Assembly: GCF_014982975.1 (NCBI RefSeq)
Contig: NZ_JADCKL010000005.1
Location: 1 to 64,000 of the forward strand
Source: Claveliimonas monacensis
GTDB taxonomy: Bacteria > Bacillota > Clostridia > Lachnospirales > Lachnospiraceae
DNA: 64,000 nt
Direction: 5' to 3'
Below, in pieces: positions 33,725 through 44,300 of the stretch. Each line of letters starts with the position of its first letter. Position 1 is the stretch's first letter. Both the position numbers and the translations under genes were made by a program. The notes under the pieces are model-generated. The model did not search any database and had not been told where the DNA came from. It saw only the letters and a program-made list of their open reading frames with translations.

Positions 33725-34026
33725 TTTTCTTCCTCCTTCCATCGTTCCCGAAAGCTCTGACAGAGAATTTCTGCCTGTCTTTCATCTTCTTCCGTCACTT
33801 CTCGGCATCCTTTGGTTAGCCGCAGTTCCTCATAGCTGCGATAATCAGATAACAGCACCTCGAATAGTTCGTCCGGTGTCCGGCTGAGAAGTCCATCCAC
33901 ACAGTAGCGGGAATCTCCATTCCATGTGACGCGGAGATAACCTTCTCGACAAGGGAGGACTTCTTCCTCTAGATCACAGTCCAAATACTCACGAAAAATC
34001 TCCAACACCTTCTCAAAGGTTTTCAT
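33721..34026 (-). CDS. Conserved element protein, 101 aa
   Basis: Paralogue of the 98-aa protein at 28620-28916: same TFEKVLEIFREYL start and similar length. Soluble and acidic, no recognisable motif. Translationally coupled to the CD1845-like gene. Probably an old component of the transposon that was duplicated. Confidence 0.7.
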   Translation of the reverse strand: MKTFEKVLEIFREYLDCDLEEEVLPCREGYLRVTWNGDSRYCVDGLLSRTPDELFEVLLSDYRSYEELRLTKGCREVTEEDERQAEILCQSFRERWKEEEK

Positions 34027-34095
34027 CTATTCTCAACTCCTTTGCGGCAATCTGTTTTCTACCCATATTATCCTTCCAACATTTCAAAAAGACAA

Positions 34096-34178
34096 GGATA
34101 TGGGCAAAAGAAAAAACGGAGGAAGGCGCGGCGAAAAGAACGCCGTTCCTCCCTCCGCAGTTGGGGCATATATCCCTG
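34096..34178. other. Candidate oriT or terminator hairpin downstream of mobC
   Basis: GGAGGAAGGCG and CGCCGTTCCTCC (about 34118-34155) form a long stem, followed by GGCATATATCCCTGTTAC. TATCC(C)TG resembles the nic core of MOBP relaxases. The site lies between mobC and the downstream genes, a usual place for oriT. A simple terminator after mobC is the alternative. Confidence 0.35.
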
Positions 34179-34523
34179 TTACGAAAGCCTGGAAAGCTGG
34201 GTTAGGATTTCTTTCACGCCCTCCCATAACTGCTCCTGCCGTTGGGCTATATCCTCCAGGTCAGCATCATAAATCCGCCCCGTTTCATGTACCCGTCGGG
34301 TGAGCTGGTTCAGGTTATTGCTGCTTCGGCGCAACAGGGATACCAGTTCCTTCAGCTCCGGCAAGTCCAGCTGTACCACATAGCCGTCCACAGCCATCTT
34401 CCGCAGATAGGCGCTCAGGTTTTTTGTTCCGAACTGTGCCATTTTCTGCTGGATCGCTTCCATCTCCGCATCGGAAACCCAAAACAGGACCGGCACATCC
34501 CGTTTACGCTTTTTGGCGCTCAT
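34179..34523 (-). CDS. mobC: MobC relaxosome accessory protein
   Basis: A 114-aa protein with a ribbon-helix-helix-like N-terminus (VPVLFWVSDAEMEAI) and the MobC signature LVSLLRRSSNNLNQLTRRVHE near residues 60-80. It assists the relaxase in opening and nicking oriT. Its start overlaps... the DUF3849 gene stop codon region (ATGA), so they are one operon. Confidence 0.88.
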   Translation of the reverse strand: MSAKKRKRDVPVLFWVSDAEMEAIQQKMAQFGTKNLSAYLRKMAVDGYVVQLDLPELKELVSLLRRSSNNLNQLTRRVHETGRIYDADLEDIAQRQEQLWEGVKEILTQLSRLS

Positions 34524-35326
34524 CGTTCCGGCTCCTGTTTCTTCGATAAAGCAGGCTTGTGGGTGGTAGGCTCCTGTTTGAGCTTTTGCAAGACAGAGCC
34601 TTTCTCCGGTTCCTGAAGCGTTTTTCGTGCCTGCCGTGTAAACAGATCGGTCAGACCAAGATTGACCTCATCCACAACCAGATAAGCACAGTGGCGCGAA
34701 GTGCCGCTGTCCTCCGGCATGGGAATGGTCTTTGCCCAGGCTTTGTTGTCACGGGAAACGCGACCGTCGCTGTCCTTATGCTGGATGGTGTTGGCAAGGA
34801 TGAACTGTACTCGTTCCGACCCGAACTTTTCCAGCACCGCCTTAACCGCAGACTCCGTATCCAGTCGGTTATCCGCATAGTGGGCGCTGATGGCGTGTTC
34901 AATGGCCTCTTTACAGTCAAAGTTTGCCTGATAAGAGCGGTTATATTGTGCCATCTCCCCATGCTGGGACGCATAGGCGGCAGAATGGAGATAGAGAGGG
35001 ATGGACCGCTGTTCTTCCAAAACCTTACACACATCATCCGCTCGGTTTTCAATGCTGTCCCGGATCACATCCATGTAGCCGGTCTCCAGCTTCTCAAAGT
35101 GACGGTACACATCGGCCAGCGGTGTAGGCGAATCCAAAAGCGCCTGGGCCTGGGCATCGGTCAGCTCCAAGTCCTCCATCGCCATCACAATGTCCTCCCG
35201 GACGGTGTACTCATAGGTATGGTGCAGGATTTCCTCCGGGGGCTGGCTTTTCAGCCAGTCCCGGTATTTGTCCTGTTCAGCGGCCATCTTCTCATAAAGG
35301 GCCGTATTCAGATCGTTGGTATTCAT
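34520..35326 (-). CDS. DUF3849 domain protein
   Basis: A 268-aa soluble protein of the DUF3849 family common in Tn1549/CTn elements. A helical N-terminal part (YEKMAAEQDKYRDWLKSQPP) is followed by the DUF3849 core (about 95-215: YASQHGEMAQYNRSYQAN, AIEHAISAHY). The ATG is preceded by GAGGAGG and begins 1 bp after the giant gene. Function unknown. Confidence 0.82.
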   Translation of the reverse strand: MNTNDLNTALYEKMAAEQDKYRDWLKSQPPEEILHHTYEYTVREDIVMAMEDLELTDAQAQALLDSPTPLADVYRHFEKLETGYMDVIRDSIENRADDVCKVLEEQRSIPLYLHSAAYASQHGEMAQYNRSYQANFDCKEAIEHAISAHYADNRLDTESAVKAVLEKFGSERVQFILANTIQHKDSDGRVSRDNKAWAKTIPMPEDSGTSRHCAYLVVDEVNLGLTDLFTRQARKTLQEPEKGSVLQKLKQEPTTHKPALSKKQEPER

Positions 35327-35327
35327 G

Positions 35328-38300
35328 TTATCGCACCTCCTCATGTTGTTTCGGTTTCTTTTCAGGGCTACGGGGTGGCACCGGGCGCTTCAAGCTGTCC
35401 AGCACCGAAGGCCGTGCGCTCTTGGCAACCACAGTTTCCGGCTGGGCATGGCCCTTGCCGTCAATGTTCAGCAGCGTGTCCAGTTCCACCAGACGGGCGG
35501 ACTTGACTCGCAGATCATCCTCAAAGGGAAACGGCTTTCCGATTTCCTCTTTGGCTGCGGCCTGCTGTTGGTAAAGGTTGTCCAGCTGGTTTTTCACGGC
35601 TTCCAAACGCTGAGGCATTTGAGCCAGTGCATTGTCGATACGGGTGAGGTTTCCGCGCGGGTCTGTGCCGAGGCTTGCCCGGTGGGTCATCTGGCCTTTC
35701 AACAGGAGCGTATATTCCTGTTTCCAAGCGGAAAACTCCACGGACATAGTAAAGCCCCGATAGCTGCCGATCTGCACCGGTTCGGAGCCTTTGACCTCCT
35801 TACAGGCGTCTAGCAAGGCTGCACCGGCGTTTTCTTTGTCAGTCAGCACATCGCCCCGGATCTCCATTCCAGCAAAGCCATCCTCCGGGTGAGGATGGGC
35901 GGCCAGGGTCTCCAGATCCGCTTCAAAGCCTTTAATAAACCCCTTGTTAGTTTCGATTTCCTGGGGGAAGTATTTGAGCAACTGATCCTCCAGGCGGTAC
36001 TGCTTGCTCTGATGGTCAGCTTTCATCAGCTTCAGACGCGCAACCTCCACATCCAAATCCATGCGCTCCTTGATACGGGGGTCTCCGGCGCACAGGGCCT
36101 TGATCTCGGCAAAGGACAGCGCCGTTTCGTCCACATCATCGCAGGAGCGGACCGGGCTTTTGCTGGTCATGATTTGCGAAATGAATTTCTGTTTGTTCTC
36201 CACCGTCTGCCACAGGTAGGCATCGAAAGTTCCCTCGGTAACATAGCGGTACACATGGACCAGCGGATTCTGGTTGCCCTGGCGCTCGATACGGCCCTTG
36301 CGCTGGGCAAGGTCTCCCGGACGCCACGGACAATCCAGGTCATGGAGCGCCACAAGCCGGTCCTGCACATTGGTGCCAGCGCCCATTTTGGAGGTGCTGC
36401 CCAGCAGGACGCGCACCTGCCCAGTGCGAACCTTGGAAAACAGTTCTTTCTTCTGCACCTCGGTCTTGGCTTCGTGGATAAAAGCAATCTGCTCGGCGGG
36501 CATTCCCTGGGCGATGAGCTTCTGGCGGATGTCCTCATAGATGGTAAAGGCAGGCTCAGGCTCATCCAACGGCACAGCCTGTTCCAGCGCATGAAGTGTG
36601 GGATTATCCAGCTGTTTGGCTGCCTTTTTGGAGGGGGCTGCCTGGGGCGTGGAAATGTCGCAGAATACCAGCTGGGTCAGCTTGTCAGCCTCGCCGTCCC
36701 GCCAGATCTGCATGATATTACCCACACACTGATTGACCTTGGTGCCGGGTTCATCCGGCAGCAGCTGGTTGATGATACGCTGGTCCAGACCCAGCTTGCG
36801 GCCATCGCCGGTAATCTTGAGCATATTGTCCTCTGAGGGGTCAACGCTGCCGCTGTGTACCCTGGAGGCGCGCTCGGAGAGAACCTGCACCATCTCTTTT
36901 TGGTGTTCAGTAGGCTGGGCCACGATGTTGTGGTATTCCACCTCCGGGGTGGGCAAGTTCAGCTGATCGGCGGTTTTGATGTCGGCAACTTCACGGAACA
37001 AGTTCATCAGCTCCGGGAGGTTGAAAAACTTGCTGAATCTCGTTCTTGCCCGGTAGCCGGTGCCTTCCGGTGCCAGCTCCAGCGCCGTGACGGTTTCTCC
37101 GAAGCGGCTGGCCCAGCAGTCGAAGTGGGTCATGTTCAGCTCTTGCAGGCGGTCATACTGGAGATACCGCTGCATGGTGTAAAGTTCGGTCATGCTGTTC
37201 GATACGGGGGTGCCAGTGGCGAAAATCACACCACGGTTTCCGGTCAGTTCATCCATATAGCGACACTTTGCAAACATATCGCTGGACTTTTGGGCATCGC
37301 TTGTGGAGAGACCTGCCACATTCCGCATCTTGGTGTATAAAAACAGGTTTTTATAGTTATGCGCCTCATCGACGAACAGGCGGTCCACACCCAACTGCTC
37401 GAATGTTACCACATCGTCCTTGCGGCTCTCGGCCTGCAATTTCTCCAGCCGGGCTTCCAGGGACTTCTTGGTGCGTTCCAACTGCTTGACCGTGAAACGC
37501 TCACCGCCGCTGTACTTCACCTCGGCAATGCCCTCGGTGATCTCGTCGATCTGCTCCTGAAGGAGCCGTTCCTGACGCTCTCGGCTGATGGGGATTTTCT
37601 CAAACTGGCTGTGTCCCATGATGATGGCGTCATAATCGCCGGTGGCAATGCGGGCGCAGAACTTCTTGCGGTTGTGGGTCTCAAAGTCCTTTTTGGTGGT
37701 GACAAGAATGTTGGCGGAAGGATAGAGCCGCAGAAACTCCGACGCCCATTGTTCGGTCAGATGGTTCGGCACCACAAAGAGGGATTTCTGACACAAGCCC
37801 AGGCGCTTACTCTCCATGGCGGCAGCCACCATTTCAAAGGTTTTGCCAGCGCCTACCTCGTGTGCCAGCAGCGTATTGCCGCCGTACAGCACATGAGCGA
37901 TAGCGTTTTTCTGGTGTTCCCGCAAGGTGATGGCCGGGTTCATACCACCGAAAGTAATGTGTCCGCCGTCGTATTCACGGGGACGGGTGGAGTTCATTTC
38001 CTCATTGTACTGGCGGACCAGAGCTTGGCGGCGGTCCGGGTCTTTCCAAATCCAGTCTTTGAAAGCGTCCCGGATCGCTTGCTGCTTTTGGGCGGCCAGG
38101 GTGGTCTCTTTGGCATTCAACACCCGGCGCTCTTTGCCGTCTGCATCCTCTATGGTGTCGTAGATACGGACATCCCGCAGGTTCAGGCTGTCCTCCAGAA
38201 TCTTGTAGGCATTGGCACGGCTGGTTCCGTAGGTGGTATAGGCTGCCACATTGTTCTGGCTTACAGAGCTTTTGCCGGTGATCTGCCACTCAGCGGTGAA

Positions 38301-41300
38301 AGAAGAATAGTTGACCTCGATATTGCGCTGGAGATAAAACGGCGTGTCGAAGGTCTCATACATAAACTGCTGGATGTACTCTTTGTCGATCCAGGTAGCG
38401 CCCAGGCGCACCTCAATCTCCGACGCATCCAGGTCTTTGGGCTGGGCAGCGGTAAGGGCCTCCACATTGACTGCAAAGGAAGGGTCCTGCTGTGCGGCCC
38501 GCTGTGCCTGACGCAGCTTGCGCCGCACATTGCCGGACAGGTATTCGTCGGCTGTTACATAATGGGGAGTGCCGTCTTTCTCCAACTGCCCAGGTACACG
38601 GAAGATCACGCCTTTTAGCTCGGCGGCCAGTTCGTCGCCGGTCTTGCCGGTCAACTCCGCCATATACGCCATATCGACAAAGGCTTTTTCGGAAATTGAT
38701 ACGGCCAGAGCTTCACTTGCGGTATCCACAGTGTCCACCGCCTTGTGGGGCTTGATGGTGCGCTTGGTGAACATATCCGCCTTGCGCTCCAGCTTGCCGT
38801 CCTCGTCAATGACTTCCAGCGCGCAGAGCAGATAGTAGCTGGAATCATCAGCAAAGGCCAGCCGGTTCGCCCGGTCATTGATAAGACCATATTTTGCAGA
38901 GAAGCTGTCATAGAGCCGGTTCAGTTCGGCCTGTTTGTCCTGGATGGCGCTGTCCGGTGTGGCGGCGTCCATTTGCAGATCAATGAGCTGCTGGACACAT
39001 TCTCGCAGACCCACCAGTCCTTTCACACGGGCTTCGGCGGTGGCATTCAGGTCAGGCCGTACCATACAGCTGTTTTCACGGTAATACACATCGCCGTCCA
39101 CAACGGTGTAGGAGTAATTTTTCACATTGGGGTCAGCAGGGATAGAAGTGTCGATGGCTTCGCCCTCGCCCAGCTCCGGCAGCTCGGCCTCCTGGTAGGT
39201 GCCGCGAATGTACTTCACGGCATCATGCAGCTGATCGGCAAGCTCCAGCCCCTCGATGGGGTTCACGGTGTAGTCCATGCCGTGGGCGGTGCTTTCCGGT
39301 TCCTGTCGGCCCAGCACCATTTCCGGGTGGTCCAGGAAATAGCGGTTGATGGCAAAGCCGTCCTCGGTCTGCCCGGTCTGCGTCCACTCCGGCACGATGT
39401 CCAACGGACGGTCACGCTTTTGCAGGAAGATGATGTCCGAAACGACCTCGGCACCTGCGTTCTTTTTGAAAGCGTCATTGGGCAGACGGATGGCCCCCAG
39501 CAGTTCGGCGCGCTGAGCAAGATACCGGCGCACGGTGGAATCCTTGGCGTCCATCGTGTAGCGGCTGGTGACAAAGGCCACCACGCCACCGGGACGAACC
39601 TGATCCAGAGCCTTGGCGAAAAAGTAGTTGTGAATGCTGAAATTCAGCTTGTCATAGGCTTTATCCCGAACCTGATACTGGCCAAACGGTACATTACCCA
39701 CCGCCAGATCGTAGAAATCCCGCCTGTCGGTGGTCTCAAACCCTGCCACGGTGATGTCGGCCTTGGGGTAGAGCTGCTGGGCAATACGCCCGCTGATGGA
39801 ATCCAGCTCCACGCCGTAAAGACGGCTGTTTCGCATTTCCTCCGGCAGCATACCGAAGAAATTGCCTACACCACAGGACGGCTCCAGGATGTTGCCGGTC
39901 TCAAATCCCATGCGGCCCACAGCCTCGTAAATCGCTTTGATGACCGTAGGGCTGGTGTAGTGCGCGTTGAGGGTGGAACCTCTGGCAGCAGCGTATTCCT
40001 CCGGGGTCAGCAGTTCCTTCAGCTGGGCATATTCCTTGCTCCAGCTTTCCTTGTCGGGGTCAAAGGCATCGGCAAGGCCGCCCCAGCCCACATACCGAGA
40101 AAGGATTTTCTGCTGTTCCGGCGTTGCCTGCTCGGTGGTTTCCTCCAGGTATTTCAGCAGCTTGATTGCCTCGACATTGGCCTGGAACTTAGCCTTGGGG
40201 CCGCCTTCGCCCAGGTGATCGTCAGTGATACGGAAATTCTCGGCGGTGCGACGCAGATTGGCCTTGTATTCCTCATAAGAGGCTTCCTCGGCAGCTTTGA
40301 CATTGGGGAAGGTCTGCCACTCGCCGTTTACCTGAATGGAAACGGGGTGTTCGTCCAGTACCTCATCCAGAGTCTTTTCCGGCTCGACAGCAGGCGTGGG
40401 CGGCTCCGGCTCATTGGTTCGCAGGGTCTGAACAACCACATCATAGGGCAGATTGTTCTTATCGCCCGGATAGACAGCCACAGTCTCGGCTTGGAAGGCC
40501 GGGGTTTCGGCAGCCGGTTCGGGGCGTTCCTGCTCAAAACCGTCCAACTGACGGGCATACATCCCGCGCAGCAAAGGCGCAACCTCGCTCCACTGGAAGA
40601 ACAGCATGGCCAGACGCTTTTCATCTGCATCCAGCACTTCCAGCTCGATACCTTCCGGCATCGTGCGGTAATCGGCGGTCTCGCCGGTCTCCAGCTCCAT
40701 CGTTTCCACGATGTTGGGATAGGCCCGGCTCAGCCACAAGGCTACCTCCTGGTTACTCTTGCCGTTGCGAAGAAGCTCGGAAAGCTCCGCCTTGTCCGCC
40801 TCACCAATCAGGCCATGGGCCAGCACATCCCGAAGGTCCTGGTCCACCGTATCCAGATTTGCAGGCAGGAATTCGGTATAGAAGTCGTTGCGGTTATCCT
40901 CCCGCAAAAGCTGCTCAAACCGTTCCCGGCTCTCAGCCCGGTAGATGGGATAGCTCATGCCGGTGGGCAGCAGCTGCACCGTGTCATCCCGCAGCTCTGT
41001 GATCTGATGGGGCCGGTCATCCAGATAGACAATATCACCCACATTGTAAGGAGGAACCGCTGGATCGTAGGAGGTTCGCTCCCGGAGTGTGCCACGAGCC
41101 GCAGCGTATTCCTCATCTGAAACCAGAACACGCAAATTATGGGGAGAAGGCTGTTCCGGCTCATCTGCCGGGACGCTCTCTCTGGATATGGCCTCCACAT
41201 CCGCCATAACACGCTGGATGAATGGGTCATTATCCAGTTTTTCCTCATCCACCAGTTCACCATTCACAATGCCGCGCTCGGCCAAAGCCTCCCGAATGGC

Positions 41301-44300
41301 GATGGGGTCGATGTTGTCGAACCGGTCCTGTTCCGCTTCGGTGTAGAACCGGTCCTCCTTGATAAGCTGAGCGATCCGGCGCTGTACCTTGGGCCAGGGC
41401 AGCACCGTTCCTTCGGGGCTTTCCGGGCGAACCGAAAACGGGGTTTTGCCATCGCCGCCGTCAAACTCATGGGCCAGCCATGCAGCGGTATCTTTTTCCC
41501 GCCCATGTTTCTCCATGTAACGGACAACGGCGTGTTTACTTTCGATTTTGCCGTTCCAGTCCTGGATAGCCTTGTCGATGTCATTGTCCGTGAGAGGGTG
41601 CAGCAGCTCATGGAGCTTGGGATAGGTCTCGTCGATGATTTCTCGATGAAGGCGCTGGCGGAACTCCGGTGTGTCGGAATAGAGGCGGAGCAGCTCCATG
41701 TTGCCAGATCCCAGGACAGCACGGCGAATAGCGGCATTGCCCTCGATCACGGCGTTCTCATGGTCACTGTGACCGCAGGCATTGCGATATGGCACATCTT
41801 CCATAACAGCGGCAAGTACAATGGGCTTGTATTGCTCATGCAGTTCTCGAATCGTAGGGGCTGCGGCTGCTTCGGTCTCCTGAAATACTCTGGTCCCGTC
41901 TGCGCCAAACTCCGCTTCCTGGGCATTGATGTGCTGTTCCGCCTCATGGTCGATAGAGGGCATGGAATACTCCTGCCGCTCCCTGCCGCCCTTCGGGACA
42001 GCGGAAATGGTCACATCATGCTTATCCCGCAGCTGTTCCACAACCTGCTCCAGCCGGTTTGCCGGAAAGCCGCACATTTCCACACGGCCACCGCCGGGGA
42101 TAGCGCGGGTCGTGAGATTGAGGTCCAGTTCCGCAGCAGCAGTTTTGGCGTCCTCACCGTACAGCTCAAAAAAATCCCCCATTTGGTAGAGGATTATATC
42201 ATCCGGGTGGCGCTCCTTGACGCCGTTGTATTCCCACACAGCCGGGTCCGGCTGCTGGGCTTGCAGGGCATCTTCTTCCGCCAGGGCCTTTTCTGCCTGG
42301 ATTTTGTCATACTCCGCCTGTTCCTGTTCTGTGAGATAGCGTCCCTTCTGGATCAGGTCGGTAATCCGTTTGGCGACTTTCTCCCAGGTGAAATGCACAT
42401 CCGGGCAGCCGTCTTTTTTGTAGTGCAGACCTTTTCCGTCGTGGCTTTCATCGCTTTTCATTGCACCGGACAGGGCATGGGAGTGACCGCCAATACCATA
42501 CTTATGTTTGAGAAAATCCACCTTTTCCTTATCCGTATGGGGTTCCTGGAAAAAGGTGAAAACTCGGCCCTTACCGCCCTCAAATCCGCTGCCTCTGGTC
42601 ATGGCGGCGTCGATCTCGTCCTCAGAGATAAACTGCTTGACCGAAGGTACTTCCGTCAACTGAGAGGTAAAGGTGGTGCGAGGCAAGGACAGATCTTGCA
42701 GGTTCTCCCAAATTTCTTTGGGTTTATGGTAGTGGAAGCGCAGCAAATCCCGATCCTGCTGGTAGGCCGTCCAGAAGGCAGCATATTCTTCCGCAAGGTT
42801 CTGGCGAAACTCCGGGCTTTTCAGCTGTTCGGTGAGCCATGCAGATTCCTCCGGGAAACCGCGCCCCGGATTGTTGGAAAGGATGGGCAGATACCCAGCT
42901 TCTCTGGCTTCCTCGCTGAAATCGTGGTACAGATTCCAGAACTTTTCCGCGAGGAGGGAGCGTTCATAGCCCGCAGCCTCAGCCAGCTCCACATTGGTGG
43001 CAAACTGGCCGTCCTGCAAAAGCTGGCCGATACGCTCAGCGGCACTCTCCCAGGAAATGACCTGGGCGGACTTATCGTAACGGGCAGTTTTGCCGTGGGA
43101 AAGATGGATTCCATCCTCGGCATACCATGCAGTGATGCTGCCAATCCCGTTGCCGCCATGGTACAGGGTTTTCAGGGTGTCTGCGATCTCGGTGGTGGAC
43201 TTCTGCTCCTCAAAGGCCGCGACAATGCGCTCTCTCTGGCGATAGGTGTTGCCGCCCAGCCGCAGCACATGGTCGATGTCAGCCTGGGCAAAAGAAAAAG
43301 CAGAGGATGTTTTCACATTCTCTGCTTCATCTATGATTCTGATTTGTTCTGCTTCGGAGAGGAAGAAACTCAGCTGTGAATAAGCTCCGCCATCAGAATC
43401 TCCTCGGCCTGTGCTTTGCAGGTGTTCATCAGGCCCACCCAGCGCATCGGGTCGCTGGCTTTCAGCTGCTCCGTCGCGCCCGCGTCTTTCGCCAGCTGGG
43501 GCATCATCTGCTCCAGACGGCTCTGCGCTGTCTCGTCGATCTCGATGAGGTGCGGGTACAGCTTCTCGGTCAGCAGCAGCTGATTGTAAATCAGGGGCCG
43601 GTGTTCCTTCAGGTACGCTTTCCGCATCCTGCCGTACTTGCCCAGGGGCTTCTCCGGCTGTTCGGTCAGCTTCAGGTCGGGAATCTGATAATCTCCGTTC
43701 ATCGTGTAAGTCAGGCTGTTCTCCATGTGTAACGCTCCTTTCCGCGAGTTGCTCGCGCTCATAGATCTGGATGGTGACGCCGATCTGCCGCAAAACCTGC
43801 TGGTTAATCTGGCTGACCGCCGCGCCCAACGCCCCAACCGTGGCCGGGGTATTGAAATCGAAAATCGGCATGAAGTCCTCATGCTGGAAATATTGTTCCG
43901 TATCCAGCCCACAGCGAGACATCAGGGCATAGGCGATACTGACGGTGGCGGCGGACTTAAATTGGACTTCGATGTTGTAATCATCGTACTCCGCCAGGAA
44001 CGAACCGTCAACGATATAGCGGAAATCTCTCTGATGATCGTCCCAATACTCACTCGCCAGCTTTCCGGCTACATCCGTGAGCTGCTGGGCGAGATTGTCA
44101 CCGGCAACGCCGTAGTTTTGCTCCAGCATGGCCGACACAGGCCCAATGTGCTGTTCTTCCAGCTGCCACAACCAGGGTGTACGGGAATGTTCACGGGTGC
44201 CGGTATCGGAAATATCGAACACATAGCGCAGGCGAAGCTTGTCGCCGGAATCGTCCACCAGGGCAATACCCTTGGAGCCACGGCGCACATACCGTCCCAT

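Noticed and set aside
35889-43379. Several plus-strand ORFs of 300-800 codons opposite the giant gene
   Set aside because: They mirror the GC-rich coding strand, have hydrophobic nonsense composition and no ribosome binding sites.
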